64,000 bases of DNA. Source: an uncultured Flavobacteriaceae bacterium (GTDB lineage: Bacteria; Bacteroidota; Bacteroidia; Flavobacteriales; Flavobacteriaceae). The stretch lies in assembly GCA_947488435.1 (NCBI GenBank), contig CANKZG010000002.1:496001-560000 (forward strand), given 5' to 3'. The notes below the pieces were generated by a model. It worked only from the letters and a program-made list of their open reading frames with translations, was not told where the DNA came from and searched no databases. The position numbers and the translations under genes are program-made. The first letter of the stretch is position 1; each line of letters begins with the position of its first letter. Of the stretch, positions 26,256 through 35,044 are shown piece by piece.

Positions 26256-27119
26256 TTATTTAAATCCGATTTCTTTTAATGCTTTATGACTTATTTTTAT
26301 TGCTTCAAGCGGTTCAAGATCAAAAGTTTGATCTTGCTCTACCAGATAATAACGCATCCCTGACAATTTTTTCTGTGTCAGAATGTTTTTGAAATCAATT
26401 TTCCCCGTTCCAACTGGTGCAAATCGCCCTTGATCATCCATGTCTTTTACATGCCACATTTTAAAACGCTTCGGGTATTTTTCGAAATATGCTATCGGAT
26501 CTGCGCCAGCACGGGTAACCCAAAATAAGTCCATTTGGAAATTCACATATTTTGCATCGCAATGCTCTAAAAGGTAATCAATAGGAACAATCCCATCTTC
26601 ATCTTTTTTAAATTCAAAGTCATGATTGTGATATAATAATTTTAACCCGGCCTTATGGCATTGTTCTCCAAGAGTATTTAGAATCTTGGCTAAATTTGCT
26701 GCGCCTCCTGTCATTCCCAGGGTTTGGGTAGCATTATCATAGGTAAACAAACCCATAGGTGGAATCGGTACTACAAAGTATTCAAAGCCTGCTGCCTTAG
26801 CATCTGCAAACATTACTGCTGCATTATCTAGTGTTACATCAGATTGATGCGTGCTTATCCCTTTTAATCCTAGTGTTTTAAGATACTTTTTAAAAGCCTC
26901 TGGCTCCATGGTATAATATTTCCCATCCTTATAGCCCGCTGCTTCAACATTTTTATAACCAATAGCAGCAACTTTTTTTAAAGTCATCACAGGATCTTTA
27001 GCCATCGCATCTCTAACCGTATATAAAGCTATACCTCCATACCTTTCTTGACTTTGACCCGATTGAAAACATAAAATGAAAGCGAAAAGTATTAGAAATT
27101 TTGATAGTGTCTGTTGCAT
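26256..27119 (-). CDS. Sugar-phosphate isomerase/epimerase-like TIM barrel, secreted
   Basis: 287 residues with a signal peptide (FILCFQSGQSQ). The xylose-isomerase-like barrel has the same landmarks as the protein at 20533: IALYTVRDAMAKDPVMTL, KLLYHNHDFEFKKDE, YVNFQMDLFWVTRAGADP and MWHVKDMDDQGRFAPVG. Its exported location and its pairing with that gene suggest both act on extracellular sugars or sugar acids. The signal is an ordinary Sec type here, whereas the paralogue carries a Tat-like one. Confidence 0.87.
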   Translation of the reverse strand: MQQTLSKFLILFAFILCFQSGQSQERYGGIALYTVRDAMAKDPVMTLKKVAAIGYKNVEAAGYKDGKYYTMEPEAFKKYLKTLGLKGISTHQSDVTLDNAAVMFADAKAAGFEYFVVPIPPMGLFTYDNATQTLGMTGGAANLAKILNTLGEQCHKAGLKLLYHNHDFEFKKDEDGIVPIDYLLEHCDAKYVNFQMDLFWVTRAGADPIAYFEKYPKRFKMWHVKDMDDQGRFAPVGTGKIDFKNILTQKKLSGMRYYLVEQDQTFDLEPLEAIKISHKALKEIGFK

Positions 27120-27326
27120 AGTCTTAAGAATTATTTGAAAGCTTGAAGATAATAATAAAGTGTTTATATGTATAATTTAATTGTAAAGAGATATTTATAT
27201 ACGGATACTACTTTATCGAAATAATTACAATTCAATAGAATTTAGCGACGGTTCAACATAAAATTGGTATAAACCTGTGCAAACTAGCTTCATCTTTGCG
27301 TTATAAGCAATCAAAATACTGCACCT

Positions 27327-27749
27327 ATGACACCAACTACAGTTTTTTCTCTCGCTGGTATGATAACCATGCCAATGTGGCTCTTGATGCTACTCTTGCC
27401 TAAATGGAAACTAACCCGTTTCCTGATGGATTATAAGGTTATACCGCTTCTCTTATCTATAGGCTATACCATCTATATTTTCTTGGCCATACAAATGAAT
27501 GGGTGGATGGACTTTGGCAGTCTCCAATCCGTAATGGCATTATTCACAGAAGAACATGCTGTGTTGGCGGGATGGATACATTACCTAGCCTTCGATCTCC
27601 TTATTGGAATGTGGATTTTAAATCAAAACAGAACATTAGGCATTCATCAAATACTTATTGCTCCTTGTCTTTTCGCAACATTCATGTTAGGTCCGATAGG
27701 CTTTCTATTATTTATGATTCTTAAAACTTTTAAACAAAAACAGTCATGA
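27327..27749 (+). CDS. ABA4-like membrane protein
   Basis: 140 residues with four hydrophobic helices and the ABA4-like signature FTEEHAVLAGWIHYLAFDLL, then GIHQILIAPCLFATFMLGPI. Plant ABA4 is needed for neoxanthin formation, and bacterial homologues have no assigned reaction. The TGA stop overlaps the ATG of the next gene (ATGA), so the two are translationally coupled. CATCTTTG at 27291-27298 is a likely -7 element. Confidence 0.85.
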   Translation: MTPTTVFSLAGMITMPMWLLMLLLPKWKLTRFLMDYKVIPLLLSIGYTIYIFLAIQMNGWMDFGSLQSVMALFTEEHAVLAGWIHYLAFDLLIGMWILNQNRTLGIHQILIAPCLFATFMLGPIGFLLFMILKTFKQKQS

Positions 27750-28546
27750 GTTACTTAAAAACTATTTTAAATACCGTAAGAAGAGAAAGTCCATTATTAT
27801 TCTGGATTGTAATGCTCCACTTTGTTGCTGGCATTGTTTGCATGGCTGGTCTTGCGGTAGACGATAGAACCCTTATGGGAGTTAATGTATGGATTAAACC
27901 TCTAAAGTTTTGTATTTCAGGAGGTATTTACATATTCACGGTAGGGTACCTTATAACATTTTACCCATTTTCCCGATTAAAAAAAGCAATCATCAACAAT
28001 TTAACGGCAGTAACTTTAGTCATAGAGATTGGGATTATTCTCTATCAGGCTGCAAGGGGCGTAAAATCGCATTACAACATCGATAATCCTGTTGATGCGC
28101 TACTTTTTGCAGCGATGGGTATTTTAATAGCAATTAATGTACTGATTATGGTGTTCTTTATTTTTGAGACTATCCGTTTAAAACTAAATACGGAAAGATC
28201 CATTCAATGGGCCATTTTAATGGGATGGATTATTATTGTTTTAGGAAGTTGGATTGGAGGACAAATGATCAGTCAAATGGCTCATAATGTTGGGGTAGCA
28301 GATGGGGGAGAAGGTTTACCTTTTGTAAATTGGAGTACAGTTGCTGGAGATTTACGTGTCGCTCATTTTTTTGGATTGCACGGTATTCAAATAATTCCGT
28401 TATTCGCTTTTGTGTTATTTAAAAAATGGAAAACTAAGAATACGAATCAATTAGGAGTTGTTGTTCTTTTTGGATTACTCTATGCCGGATGGATAGGATT
28501 TACTTTTTACCAAGCCAAACAGGCGATACCACTAATTGGACTATAA
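27746..28546 (+). CDS. Seven-helix membrane protein of unknown function
   Basis: 266 residues with about seven helices. Conserved-looking polar residues sit in or near helices, such as LLFWIVMLHFVAGIVCMAGL, GVNVWIKPLKFCISGGIYIF and RVAHFFGLHGIQIIPLFAFV, where two His residues on one helix could bind haem or metal. I recognise no named family. It overlaps the ABA4-like gene by four bases and is nine bases before a histidine kinase gene, so all four genes to 30371 form one operon. Confidence 0.75.
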   Translation: MSYLKTILNTVRRESPLLFWIVMLHFVAGIVCMAGLAVDDRTLMGVNVWIKPLKFCISGGIYIFTVGYLITFYPFSRLKKAIINNLTAVTLVIEIGIILYQAARGVKSHYNIDNPVDALLFAAMGILIAINVLIMVFFIFETIRLKLNTERSIQWAILMGWIIIVLGSWIGGQMISQMAHNVGVADGGEGLPFVNWSTVAGDLRVAHFFGLHGIQIIPLFAFVLFKKWKTKNTNQLGVVVLFGLLYAGWIGFTFYQAKQAIPLIGL

Positions 28547-28555
28547 ATAGATCGG

Positions 28556-29638
28556 ATGTTACTCAATAAGGAAAGACGTATTAAATATTTAGGTTTTAAC
28601 GATTTGCTATTTCTTTGTATCGGAATTTTAGTTCTTAGTTTTTTAACCGACTTTCTTTTTAATAATTCGTTTGCCCGTTTCCCTTTGGGAGAAGCACTTT
28701 TAAATTGGAGCGCATCACTTTTTTTCACAATTTGCAATTGGCTTATTATTAGACCTGTAATCATTTTATTGCGAAAATACTATCCTGATTTTAAGGATGA
28801 TGTAAAGCGTCTTGTATTACTATTCCTTGCGATTATCGCTACGGTAATCTTGGTGGATGTTCTGGGAAATAGGTTGTTGTCTTTTATTTTTGATAAAAAC
28901 TACAGGCCTATAAGTAGTTCTAGGGTAATTGTACCTGTTATTGTTATTAGTACAATGACCTTAGCAATCTACGAAGCTATTTATTATAACATACGCTTAA
29001 AGAAATCTATTCGTGAGGAAGAACAAGCCAAGCAGATATTAATACAAGCACGATTAGATGCCCTTAGAAATCAGGCACAACCACATTTTTTATTTAATAC
29101 CTTAAATACCTTACGGGATATTATTGATCAGAATTCTAAGGAAGACGCTAAGCAGTTTGTAGATAAGTTAGCAGATGTCTATCGTTTTATACTGGAATCT
29201 GGGAATGCGAATCTAATTTCATTACAAGACGAAGTAAAATTTGCAAAAGCTTATATTCATATTCAATCGGAAAGGTTTGGAGATAACTTAAATGTATTTT
29301 GGAATATTCCGACGAATGCGTTGCATACGATGATTGTCCCAATGAGTCTTCAATTGTTATTAGAAAATGCGATCAAGCACAATGTTATTTCTAAAACAAA
29401 ACCGCTAGAAGTACGGGTTGAAGTGAATGAAAATCAACTAATTGTAACCAATAAAGTGCAGCCCAAATCTACAAAGATCCCTTCCACCAAAGTGGGTCTT
29501 AAAAATATAGAAAAACGTTACGCTTTAATTACGGATAGACCACTTGCAATACAAAATGAGGAAAATCAATTTATTGTATCACTTCCTTTATTAAAAGTAT
29601 CCGATCAAAAAAACAATTATGCGCTTACTGATCATTGA
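28556..29638 (+). CDS. LytS/YehU-type sensor histidine kinase
   Basis: 360 residues. Four membrane helices fill the first ~150 residues, followed by a short coiled linker. The His_kinase domain has RNQAQPHFLFNTLNTLRDII (phospho-acceptor His in PHFLFN) and a HATPase region with LQLLLENAIKHNV and KVGLKNIEKRYAL. It overlaps the response-regulator gene by 20 bases. Kinases of this family sense membrane or metabolite signals; here the coupled ABA4-like and seven-helix proteins may supply or modify the signal. Confidence 0.92.
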   Translation: MLLNKERRIKYLGFNDLLFLCIGILVLSFLTDFLFNNSFARFPLGEALLNWSASLFFTICNWLIIRPVIILLRKYYPDFKDDVKRLVLLFLAIIATVILVDVLGNRLLSFIFDKNYRPISSSRVIVPVIVISTMTLAIYEAIYYNIRLKKSIREEEQAKQILIQARLDALRNQAQPHFLFNTLNTLRDIIDQNSKEDAKQFVDKLADVYRFILESGNANLISLQDEVKFAKAYIHIQSERFGDNLNVFWNIPTNALHTMIVPMSLQLLLENAIKHNVISKTKPLEVRVEVNENQLIVTNKVQPKSTKIPSTKVGLKNIEKRYALITDRPLAIQNEENQFIVSLPLLKVSDQKNNYALTDH

Positions 29639-30371
29639 AGATGAACCAAGAGCTGCAAATCAGCTTCAAAATATGTTAAAAACCTGTCAATTTGAGTATA
29701 ACTTATTGGCAATTCTGGATACTGTAGAAGATGCTGTCTTATGGTTTCAACAAGGCGATACCGCAGATTTAATTTTTATGGATATTCAATTGGCAGATGG
29801 ATTAAGTTTTGAAATTTTCCAAAAAGTAGACGTAACAGCACCGATTATTTTTACCACTGCTTTTGATCAATATGCTATTAGGGCCTTTAAAGTAAATAGT
29901 GTGGATTATCTATTAAAACCCATTCAGCAAGAAGAACTGACTATGGCTTTGCATAAGTTTGAAAAATCTAACACCTCAAATGTTGTAACGCCTAATGTAC
30001 TAAAAGAGCTTCTTAGCAGTATTCAAGCTCCACATAAACGAGAAGGAATATTAGTGAAAGAAGGTAGCGGGTTTGTTCAAATTAAAATTTCACAGCTTTT
30101 ATATGTGTACTCTCAAGAAAGTATTACGTTTGGGGTTACGGCACATGGACGTTATATCATTGATGAAACGATGGATCAGTTGTTTGAGACTTTAGATCAA
30201 ACACAATTTTATAGAATTAATCGTGGACAGATAATTGCCAAACAATCCATTCAAAAAGTAGCCCCTTATTTCAATCATCGTGTAAAATTGAACATTTCCA
30301 ATCCGCGGGATCAAGAATTTGTAGTTAGCAGACAAAAGACAACGGAATTTAAAGCTTGGCTGAATCAATAG
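29619..30371 (+). CDS. LytTR-type response regulator
   Basis: 250 residues. The receiver domain has IIEDEP at the N-terminus, the phosphorylated Asp in DLIFMDIQLADG, TTAF and the Lys in DYLLKP. The LytTR DNA-binding domain covers about 145-250 (ILVKEGSGFVQIKISQLLYV, FYRINRGQIIAKQSI). It is the partner of the kinase ending at 29638. A terminator follows 29 bases after its stop, closing the operon. Confidence 0.93.
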   Translation: MRLLIIEDEPRAANQLQNMLKTCQFEYNLLAILDTVEDAVLWFQQGDTADLIFMDIQLADGLSFEIFQKVDVTAPIIFTTAFDQYAIRAFKVNSVDYLLKPIQQEELTMALHKFEKSNTSNVVTPNVLKELLSSIQAPHKREGILVKEGSGFVQIKISQLLYVYSQESITFGVTAHGRYIIDETMDQLFETLDQTQFYRINRGQIIAKQSIQKVAPYFNHRVKLNISNPRDQEFVVSRQKTTEFKAWLNQ

Positions 30372-30400
30372 AAAAATTCAATACGGAATAAACGGGGAAC

Positions 30401-30432
30401 AAAAAATGCCCCGGACTGGGGGGCATTTTTTT
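30401..30432 (+). terminator. Rho-independent terminator of the kinase/regulator operon
   Basis: AATGCCCC (30405-30412) pairs with GGGGCATT (30420-30427) around a seven-base loop, and a run of T follows. A-rich sequence precedes the stem, so it can work on both strands. Confidence 0.85.
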
Positions 30433-30816
30433 AACTAACCATCATCTACTATAACACCATTTGAATAGCTAAACTTATTTTTTATGAATACAACGTAGCT
30501 GTTATTCGTTATGCATTATCGAAGACTAAATAAAGCAATACGGTTTTTGGGGATGCAACAAAGTTATGAACCACTCAAATGTTGGTATAAGGAGGTAGAA
30601 AATCAGGAGGTATTTTAAAATCTAATTTTATAGCATGAATACCCAAGTTTGTACCATTAATGCTACTACTAAATATGATTTAACTAAAAGAACCATCAAA
30701 TATCTTATCATTCAATGCAATAGTAAATTGAAAATAAGTTAATTAAAGCGTTATAGATCAAAAAAATGGCACCATCTTTGCAAATCAAAAATTAGTATAA
30801 ATTTAATTACATTACA
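30433..30816. other. Gene-poor stretch and leader of the cold-shock gene
   Basis: 384 bases. A 35-codon frame at 30511-30618 (starting MHYRRLNKAIRFLG) may be a remnant of a mobile gene, but it cannot be assigned. CATCTTTG at 30773-30780 is a likely -7 element for the cold-shock gene and would give a leader of about 30 bases, so the long leader of E. coli cspA is not evident. Confidence 0.4.
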
Positions 30817-31008
30817 ATGAGTAAAGGAACAGTAAAATTTTTCAATGAAACTAAAGGTTTTGGATTTATCGTTGAAGAAGGAGCTAACAAAGATCACTTT
30901 GTACACGTTTCTGGATTAATAGACGAAGTTCGCGAAGGCGACGAAGTTGAGTTTGATCTAAAAGAAGGTAACAGAGGATTAAACGCAGTAAACGTAAAAG
31001 TTATCTAA
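30817..31008 (+). CDS. cspA: Cold-shock protein (CspA family)
   Basis: 63 residues, a single cold-shock domain. It starts MSKGTVKFFNETKGFGFIVE with RNP1 (KGFGFI) and has RNP2 as DHFVHVSGL, both aromatic-rich nucleic-acid binding surfaces. Members melt RNA structure in the cold or act as general RNA chaperones. The sequence is the short flavobacterial type. It has its own promoter and a perfect terminator. Confidence 0.95.
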   Translation: MSKGTVKFFNETKGFGFIVEEGANKDHFVHVSGLIDEVREGDEVEFDLKEGNRGLNAVNVKVI

Positions 31009-31032
31009 TACATATACTTTCAAGTTTAGTAG

Positions 31033-31062
31033 AAGCCCATCGATATCGATGGGCTTTTTTTA
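31033..31062 (+). terminator. Rho-independent terminator of the cold-shock gene
   Basis: 31033-31056 is a perfect 24-base palindrome (AAGCCCATCGAT and its complement) followed by a T-run. The central bases form the loop. Confidence 0.85.
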
Positions 31063-31110
31063 TGCATATATAGACCGCTATTTGTAAACTAACCATTAGA
31101 ATGAATACAA

Positions 31111-31788
31111 CTAAACTAGCGAGGCGACCCAATCATAAATTATGCGCTCTTTACTAAAATAGAGGAGAGTCAACCCAATAGTATCATAGAATCCATGTAT
31201 GAATACGATTGCAATTAAATTTTTGCTGTCTTTGTAGAAAAGCATAGAAACACAAAAGTGCCATAGTGCTATTCCTATAATACCCGCAGGACCCTGATAC
31301 ATATGCGATATACCAAAATATATGGAAATAATTAAGGCCGAAACAAACCAAGCTTTAGTACTGCCTCCAAATAATCTTACCAATTGATTCATATAATAGC
31401 CTCGAAATAAAAACTCTTCTCCAAAGGCAGCGAAGATCCATATCAATACTAATGTGATGATATAGCCAACGCTATTACCTCTGATATCATCGAGTGAGGA
31501 TATATCAATTTTCCCATAATAAATTTCCAAAAAGGCTTCAAGAGTATAGAAAACAAAAAAGAGTCCAATTGCAATGACAAAACTTCGAAAAATTGTTCGT
31601 AAACTGAGTCTTTTTTTGAATCCAAAATCAGACCAACGAAAATTACTTCCCCATAAGATTAATAGCGGAATACATAGGGCAACAAAGAATACAAAATTTC
31701 GATCTATTAAACCTAAAATAGGACTGAGAACTAGCAGTAAAACAACAATATACTTTTTTGTGAGCAGATGATAAATCTTGTTTTTCAT
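31111..31788 (-). CDS. CPBP family intramembrane metalloprotease
   Basis: 225 residues with six to seven hydrophobic helices. The conserved Abi/CPBP motifs are present: FGEEFLFRGYYMNQLVRL near 122 (the EExxxR motif), GISHMYQGP and FIHGFYDTIG, with His and Asp residues facing the membrane interior. Relatives are related to the prenyl-protease Rce1 and include bacteriocin-immunity proteins. The substrate is unknown. Both neighbouring genes run on the plus strand, so the gene stands alone. Confidence 0.88.
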   Translation of the reverse strand: MKNKIYHLLTKKYIVVLLLVLSPILGLIDRNFVFFVALCIPLLILWGSNFRWSDFGFKKRLSLRTIFRSFVIAIGLFFVFYTLEAFLEIYYGKIDISSLDDIRGNSVGYIITLVLIWIFAAFGEEFLFRGYYMNQLVRLFGGSTKAWFVSALIISIYFGISHMYQGPAGIIGIALWHFCVSMLFYKDSKNLIAIVFIHGFYDTIGLTLLYFSKERIIYDWVASLV

Positions 31789-32082
31789 GATTAATTTGTT
31801 TGTAAATTTTATAGTACTGCGAAAGTATTTTCAAAGGGTTTTATGTACTAAGTTTTGTGATGAAACGCTAGAGTCGATATGTGCAAATACCAAGCTTACC
31901 TTTAAAATGATTTTATCACAACTACGGTTATGAATATCGATTACGCATCGCTTTTCATCACTTTTTTAAGACTTTTTCACTAATATAACTTGCATAATCC
32001 TAGGAGTCTTGTTTTAAGGATGAGATTTAATAAGTAGCTGGCACAGTGGTAAAACCCTAAAAAGTCAATGGGTTTTCTATGG

Positions 32083-32168
32083 TTTTTTTTCAACATAATG
32101 CTTACATTTGAGAGACCCCCTTATACATTATGGAATCTATCTGCAGTACTCAAAAGATGTTTGAGCAC
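32083..32168 (+). promoter_or_regulatory. Candidate promoter and leader hairpin of the M19-like gene
   Basis: This lies in the 440-base gap 31789-32228. TACATTTG at 32103-32110 is a perfect -7 box, with a T-run at 32083-32090 in the -33 place. The leader then has a hairpin from GTACTCAAA (32146-32154) to TTTGAGCAC (32160-32168), nine pairs with one mismatch. I see nothing else in the gap. Confidence 0.45.
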
Positions 32169-32228
32169 TAATCTTGTTTTTTAATGTGCAGTGAGAATTC
32201 CCAAATAATAATACCTTAAAAAGTCATT

Positions 32229-33692
32229 ATGGAAAATAGATTTATTGATTTTCATTGTCATTCAATACTTAAACCGTACTCCAAAAGTTTTGAAAAAAAA
32301 TCCACTCAGAAAAAAAATACAATAGACGATGTTAAACGAAGTGTTTGGTTTAAAACCAAGTTAAACGTTGTAAAAAAAATTGCCAATGCGCTAGCAACGG
32401 TTACAAAATTCACCCAAGCCGATTTAAGATCGGCCTATAAAGGAGGCGCAAAAGTGCTTATGGTATCCATAGATCCAATGGAAAGAGAATTAATACTTTC
32501 AAGAAAGAGAAAAAAGAAGCGTAAAAAAGGGAAGTTGCTTTTAGATCTGATCCAGGGTATAGGAAAGCCTCGAATGGACTATCTGTATGGGCTTAATGGT
32601 TACTACGAAGATTTAAAAGACAGTTATGCATTTTTAGACGATTTGCAGCATACCCCTAAAACCATTGACAACAAACAAGTAAGGTACCAGTTGGTTGATG
32701 CATATGAAAATCTTGATTTTGCATCTCCTGAAACCATTAATCTAATTCTAACCATGGAGGGGGGGCACGTGTTTAGATCAAATCTCGATGAGAACCTTAC
32801 CAAGGCAGAGATAGCGCAGCAGATGTTACTAAATATCAATACCTTAAAATCAGAGTGGGCCATTACTCCTTTTCTGGTTTCCATAGCGCATCATTTTGAA
32901 AATGGTTTATGCGGACAAGCTAAGAGTTTAACTGGCGCAGCAAATTTAGCCTATAAGCAATTTTTGGAACCCGAAGACGGCATTTCACCTTTGGGCGAAA
33001 AAGTGATCGATGCGTTATTAAGTAAATCCAATGGCAAACGCATTCTTATCGATGTAAAACATATGAATTTAAAATCCAGAAAAGAGTATTATGACCTGAT
33101 TCGCTTTGGAAAATATAAAGATGAAAATATTCCGATTTTGGCAAGTCATGGTGCAGTGAATAATACAGCTATGCCAGGTAAAAACACTACTGAAATCAAT
33201 TTTTACCAAGAAGAAATTGTGATTATCGCCAAATCAGGAGGCATCTTTGGAGTACAACTGGATGCAAGAAGATTGCGAAAAACGAAGTATGGATCTAAAC
33301 GGAGAGGACTTACTCCGGCTATAGAACGCAAGGGATTATATAAGCGCGCATTTTTTGTATGGCGACAGATTGAAATGATGGCATTATGGGTATACAAGGC
33401 AAAAATTATGGATGTAGAAATGGGATTGGTTGACCCTTGGGGATTTCAGGTTATCGGATCGGATTTCGATGGTATTGTAGATCCCTTAGATGGTTATTGG
33501 ACGCATTCCGAAATGCCTTTACTTCAAGAGTATCTTGTTTTACATGCCAAGGTTTTTCTGAATACCAATACGGCTAAAAAACTATCGGACTTCCCTAGCT
33601 TAGATGCGGAAACCATAGTAGAAAAATTTATGTTTTTGAATGCGCAAAATTTTCTTTCCAATCATTTTTCTACCGAAAAACGAAATGCTTAA
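32229..33692 (+). CDS. Membrane dipeptidase-like amidohydrolase (M19 family)
   Basis: 487 residues without a signal peptide. Metal-binding landmarks of the amidohydrolase barrel are FIDFHCHSILKPY at the start, TMEGGHVFR near 178, ILIDVKHMNLKSR near 277, ILASHGAVNNTAMPG near 305 and GSDFDGIVDPLDG near 415. M19 enzymes cleave dipeptides, including those with D-residues. The size is larger than the usual ~400 residues because of a Lys-rich insertion near 85-100 (RKRKKKRKKGKL). The substrate is unknown. Confidence 0.82.
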   Translation: MENRFIDFHCHSILKPYSKSFEKKSTQKKNTIDDVKRSVWFKTKLNVVKKIANALATVTKFTQADLRSAYKGGAKVLMVSIDPMERELILSRKRKKKRKKGKLLLDLIQGIGKPRMDYLYGLNGYYEDLKDSYAFLDDLQHTPKTIDNKQVRYQLVDAYENLDFASPETINLILTMEGGHVFRSNLDENLTKAEIAQQMLLNINTLKSEWAITPFLVSIAHHFENGLCGQAKSLTGAANLAYKQFLEPEDGISPLGEKVIDALLSKSNGKRILIDVKHMNLKSRKEYYDLIRFGKYKDENIPILASHGAVNNTAMPGKNTTEINFYQEEIVIIAKSGGIFGVQLDARRLRKTKYGSKRRGLTPAIERKGLYKRAFFVWRQIEMMALWVYKAKIMDVEMGLVDPWGFQVIGSDFDGIVDPLDGYWTHSEMPLLQEYLVLHAKVFLNTNTAKKLSDFPSLDAETIVEKFMFLNAQNFLSNHFSTEKRNA

Positions 33693-33826
33693 CTACCTTG
33701 TGATATTATTTATTTAATGAGGCACATAATTTTGCTAAAAGTTAGCACAGGCTAGGTGTATTTTATAAATAGGAAAGAGAGAGAGACAATACCTATAATA
33801 GATATAATACAGAACCATGAATATCA

Positions 33827-34969
33827 ATGAGGCGCAAAATTTTAAAATACGGTAAGCGAATGATTTTAGGTATTGGTATTTTTATGGGTGTTGTTGTAAT
33901 TGCCACGCTTTTATTTGTGAATTTAAGCCCTGAATTTGGTGGAAAAGCTACGCAGGAACAAAAGGATAGCTATCGCACATCCAAAAATTATAAAGCGGAC
34001 AAATTTGTTAATACCAACACCGTACAATTGGATATGAGTCTTAGTGACATGGGCAAAGCATTGGCAGGATACTTTAGGCCTCAGCTTAAATCCACACCAG
34101 ACGAATCTCTTCCTATCATAAAAATTGACTCCCTTAACATTGCCGAATATAAGGGTAAATCGCGTTTTTTTTGGTTTGGACATTCAGCATTTTTAGTGCA
34201 AATCAATCATAAAAATATCTTGATCGACCCTATGTTTGGTTCGGTTCCTGCTCCGCATCCCATGTTGGGCGGTAAACGTTTTAGTAAAGAACTACCTATT
34301 GCCATTGAAAGAATACCAGAAATAGACGCCGTACTTATTTCACACGATCATTACGATCACTTGGATTATGGTTCAATTAAAAAGTTGAAAAATAAAGTAA
34401 AAAAATTCTACACCCCTTTAGGCGTCGGCGTTCATTTAGAAGCTTGGGGCATTCCAAAAGAACGCATTGTAGAATTGGATTGGTGGCAAGAAGTTAGTTT
34501 TGATGAATTGCGTTTTGTCTGTACTCCGGCGCAACATTTTTCTGGGAGAGGTTTTACCGACAGAACTAAAGCTTTATGGAGTTCTTGGGTAATACAATCG
34601 GATATTGAAAGTATCTTCTTTAGCGGAGATAGTGGTTATGCAGCGCATTTTAAGGAAATAGGTAAAAAATATGGTCCTTTTGATTTTGCGATGATGGAAT
34701 GTGGACAATACAACGAACTATGGCCGGATATTCACATGTTTCCGGAAGAAACCGCTCAGGCTGGATTAGATGTGAAAGCGAAAACCATAATGCCAATTCA
34801 TTGGGGAGCATTTAAGCTTGCTATGCATCCTTGGACTGATCCCGTTGAACGCGTGACCAAAAAAGCAAAAGAACTAGATATTGCAGTTATAACACCAAAA
34901 ATTGGAGCCCCTATTTTTTTACAGGATCAAAGGCTGTCAGGGGAGAAGTGGTGGAAGTCTTATGATTAG
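33827..34969 (+). CDS. Membrane-anchored MBL-fold hydrolase (NAPE-PLD-like)
   Basis: 380 residues. One membrane helix (RMILGIGIFMGVVVIATLLF) anchors the protein with its catalytic domain outside. The metallo-beta-lactamase fold has FFWFGHSAFLVQI, ISHDHYDHLDYGSI (metal ligands), CTPAQHFSGRGF, FSGDSGY and MPIHWGAFKLAMHPW. This set is that of NAPE-hydrolysing phospholipase D and UlaG-like lactonases. Bacterial members such as those in Bacteroidetes may act on lipids. It follows the dipeptidase gene by 134 bases, with no shared promoter evident. Confidence 0.88.
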   Translation: MRRKILKYGKRMILGIGIFMGVVVIATLLFVNLSPEFGGKATQEQKDSYRTSKNYKADKFVNTNTVQLDMSLSDMGKALAGYFRPQLKSTPDESLPIIKIDSLNIAEYKGKSRFFWFGHSAFLVQINHKNILIDPMFGSVPAPHPMLGGKRFSKELPIAIERIPEIDAVLISHDHYDHLDYGSIKKLKNKVKKFYTPLGVGVHLEAWGIPKERIVELDWWQEVSFDELRFVCTPAQHFSGRGFTDRTKALWSSWVIQSDIESIFFSGDSGYAAHFKEIGKKYGPFDFAMMECGQYNELWPDIHMFPEETAQAGLDVKAKTIMPIHWGAFKLAMHPWTDPVERVTKKAKELDIAVITPKIGAPIFLQDQRLSGEKWWKSYD

Positions 34970-35044
34970 ATAAGATCTAAATTTAATCTACTTCAAATGA
35001 TGTTTAACTGCGACCGTATTTGCTTATTGTAATGATCGAAACGA

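Noticed and set aside
30511-30618. 35-codon open frame before the cold-shock gene
   Set aside because: No signal, domain or repeat is seen; it is noted only as a possible relic.
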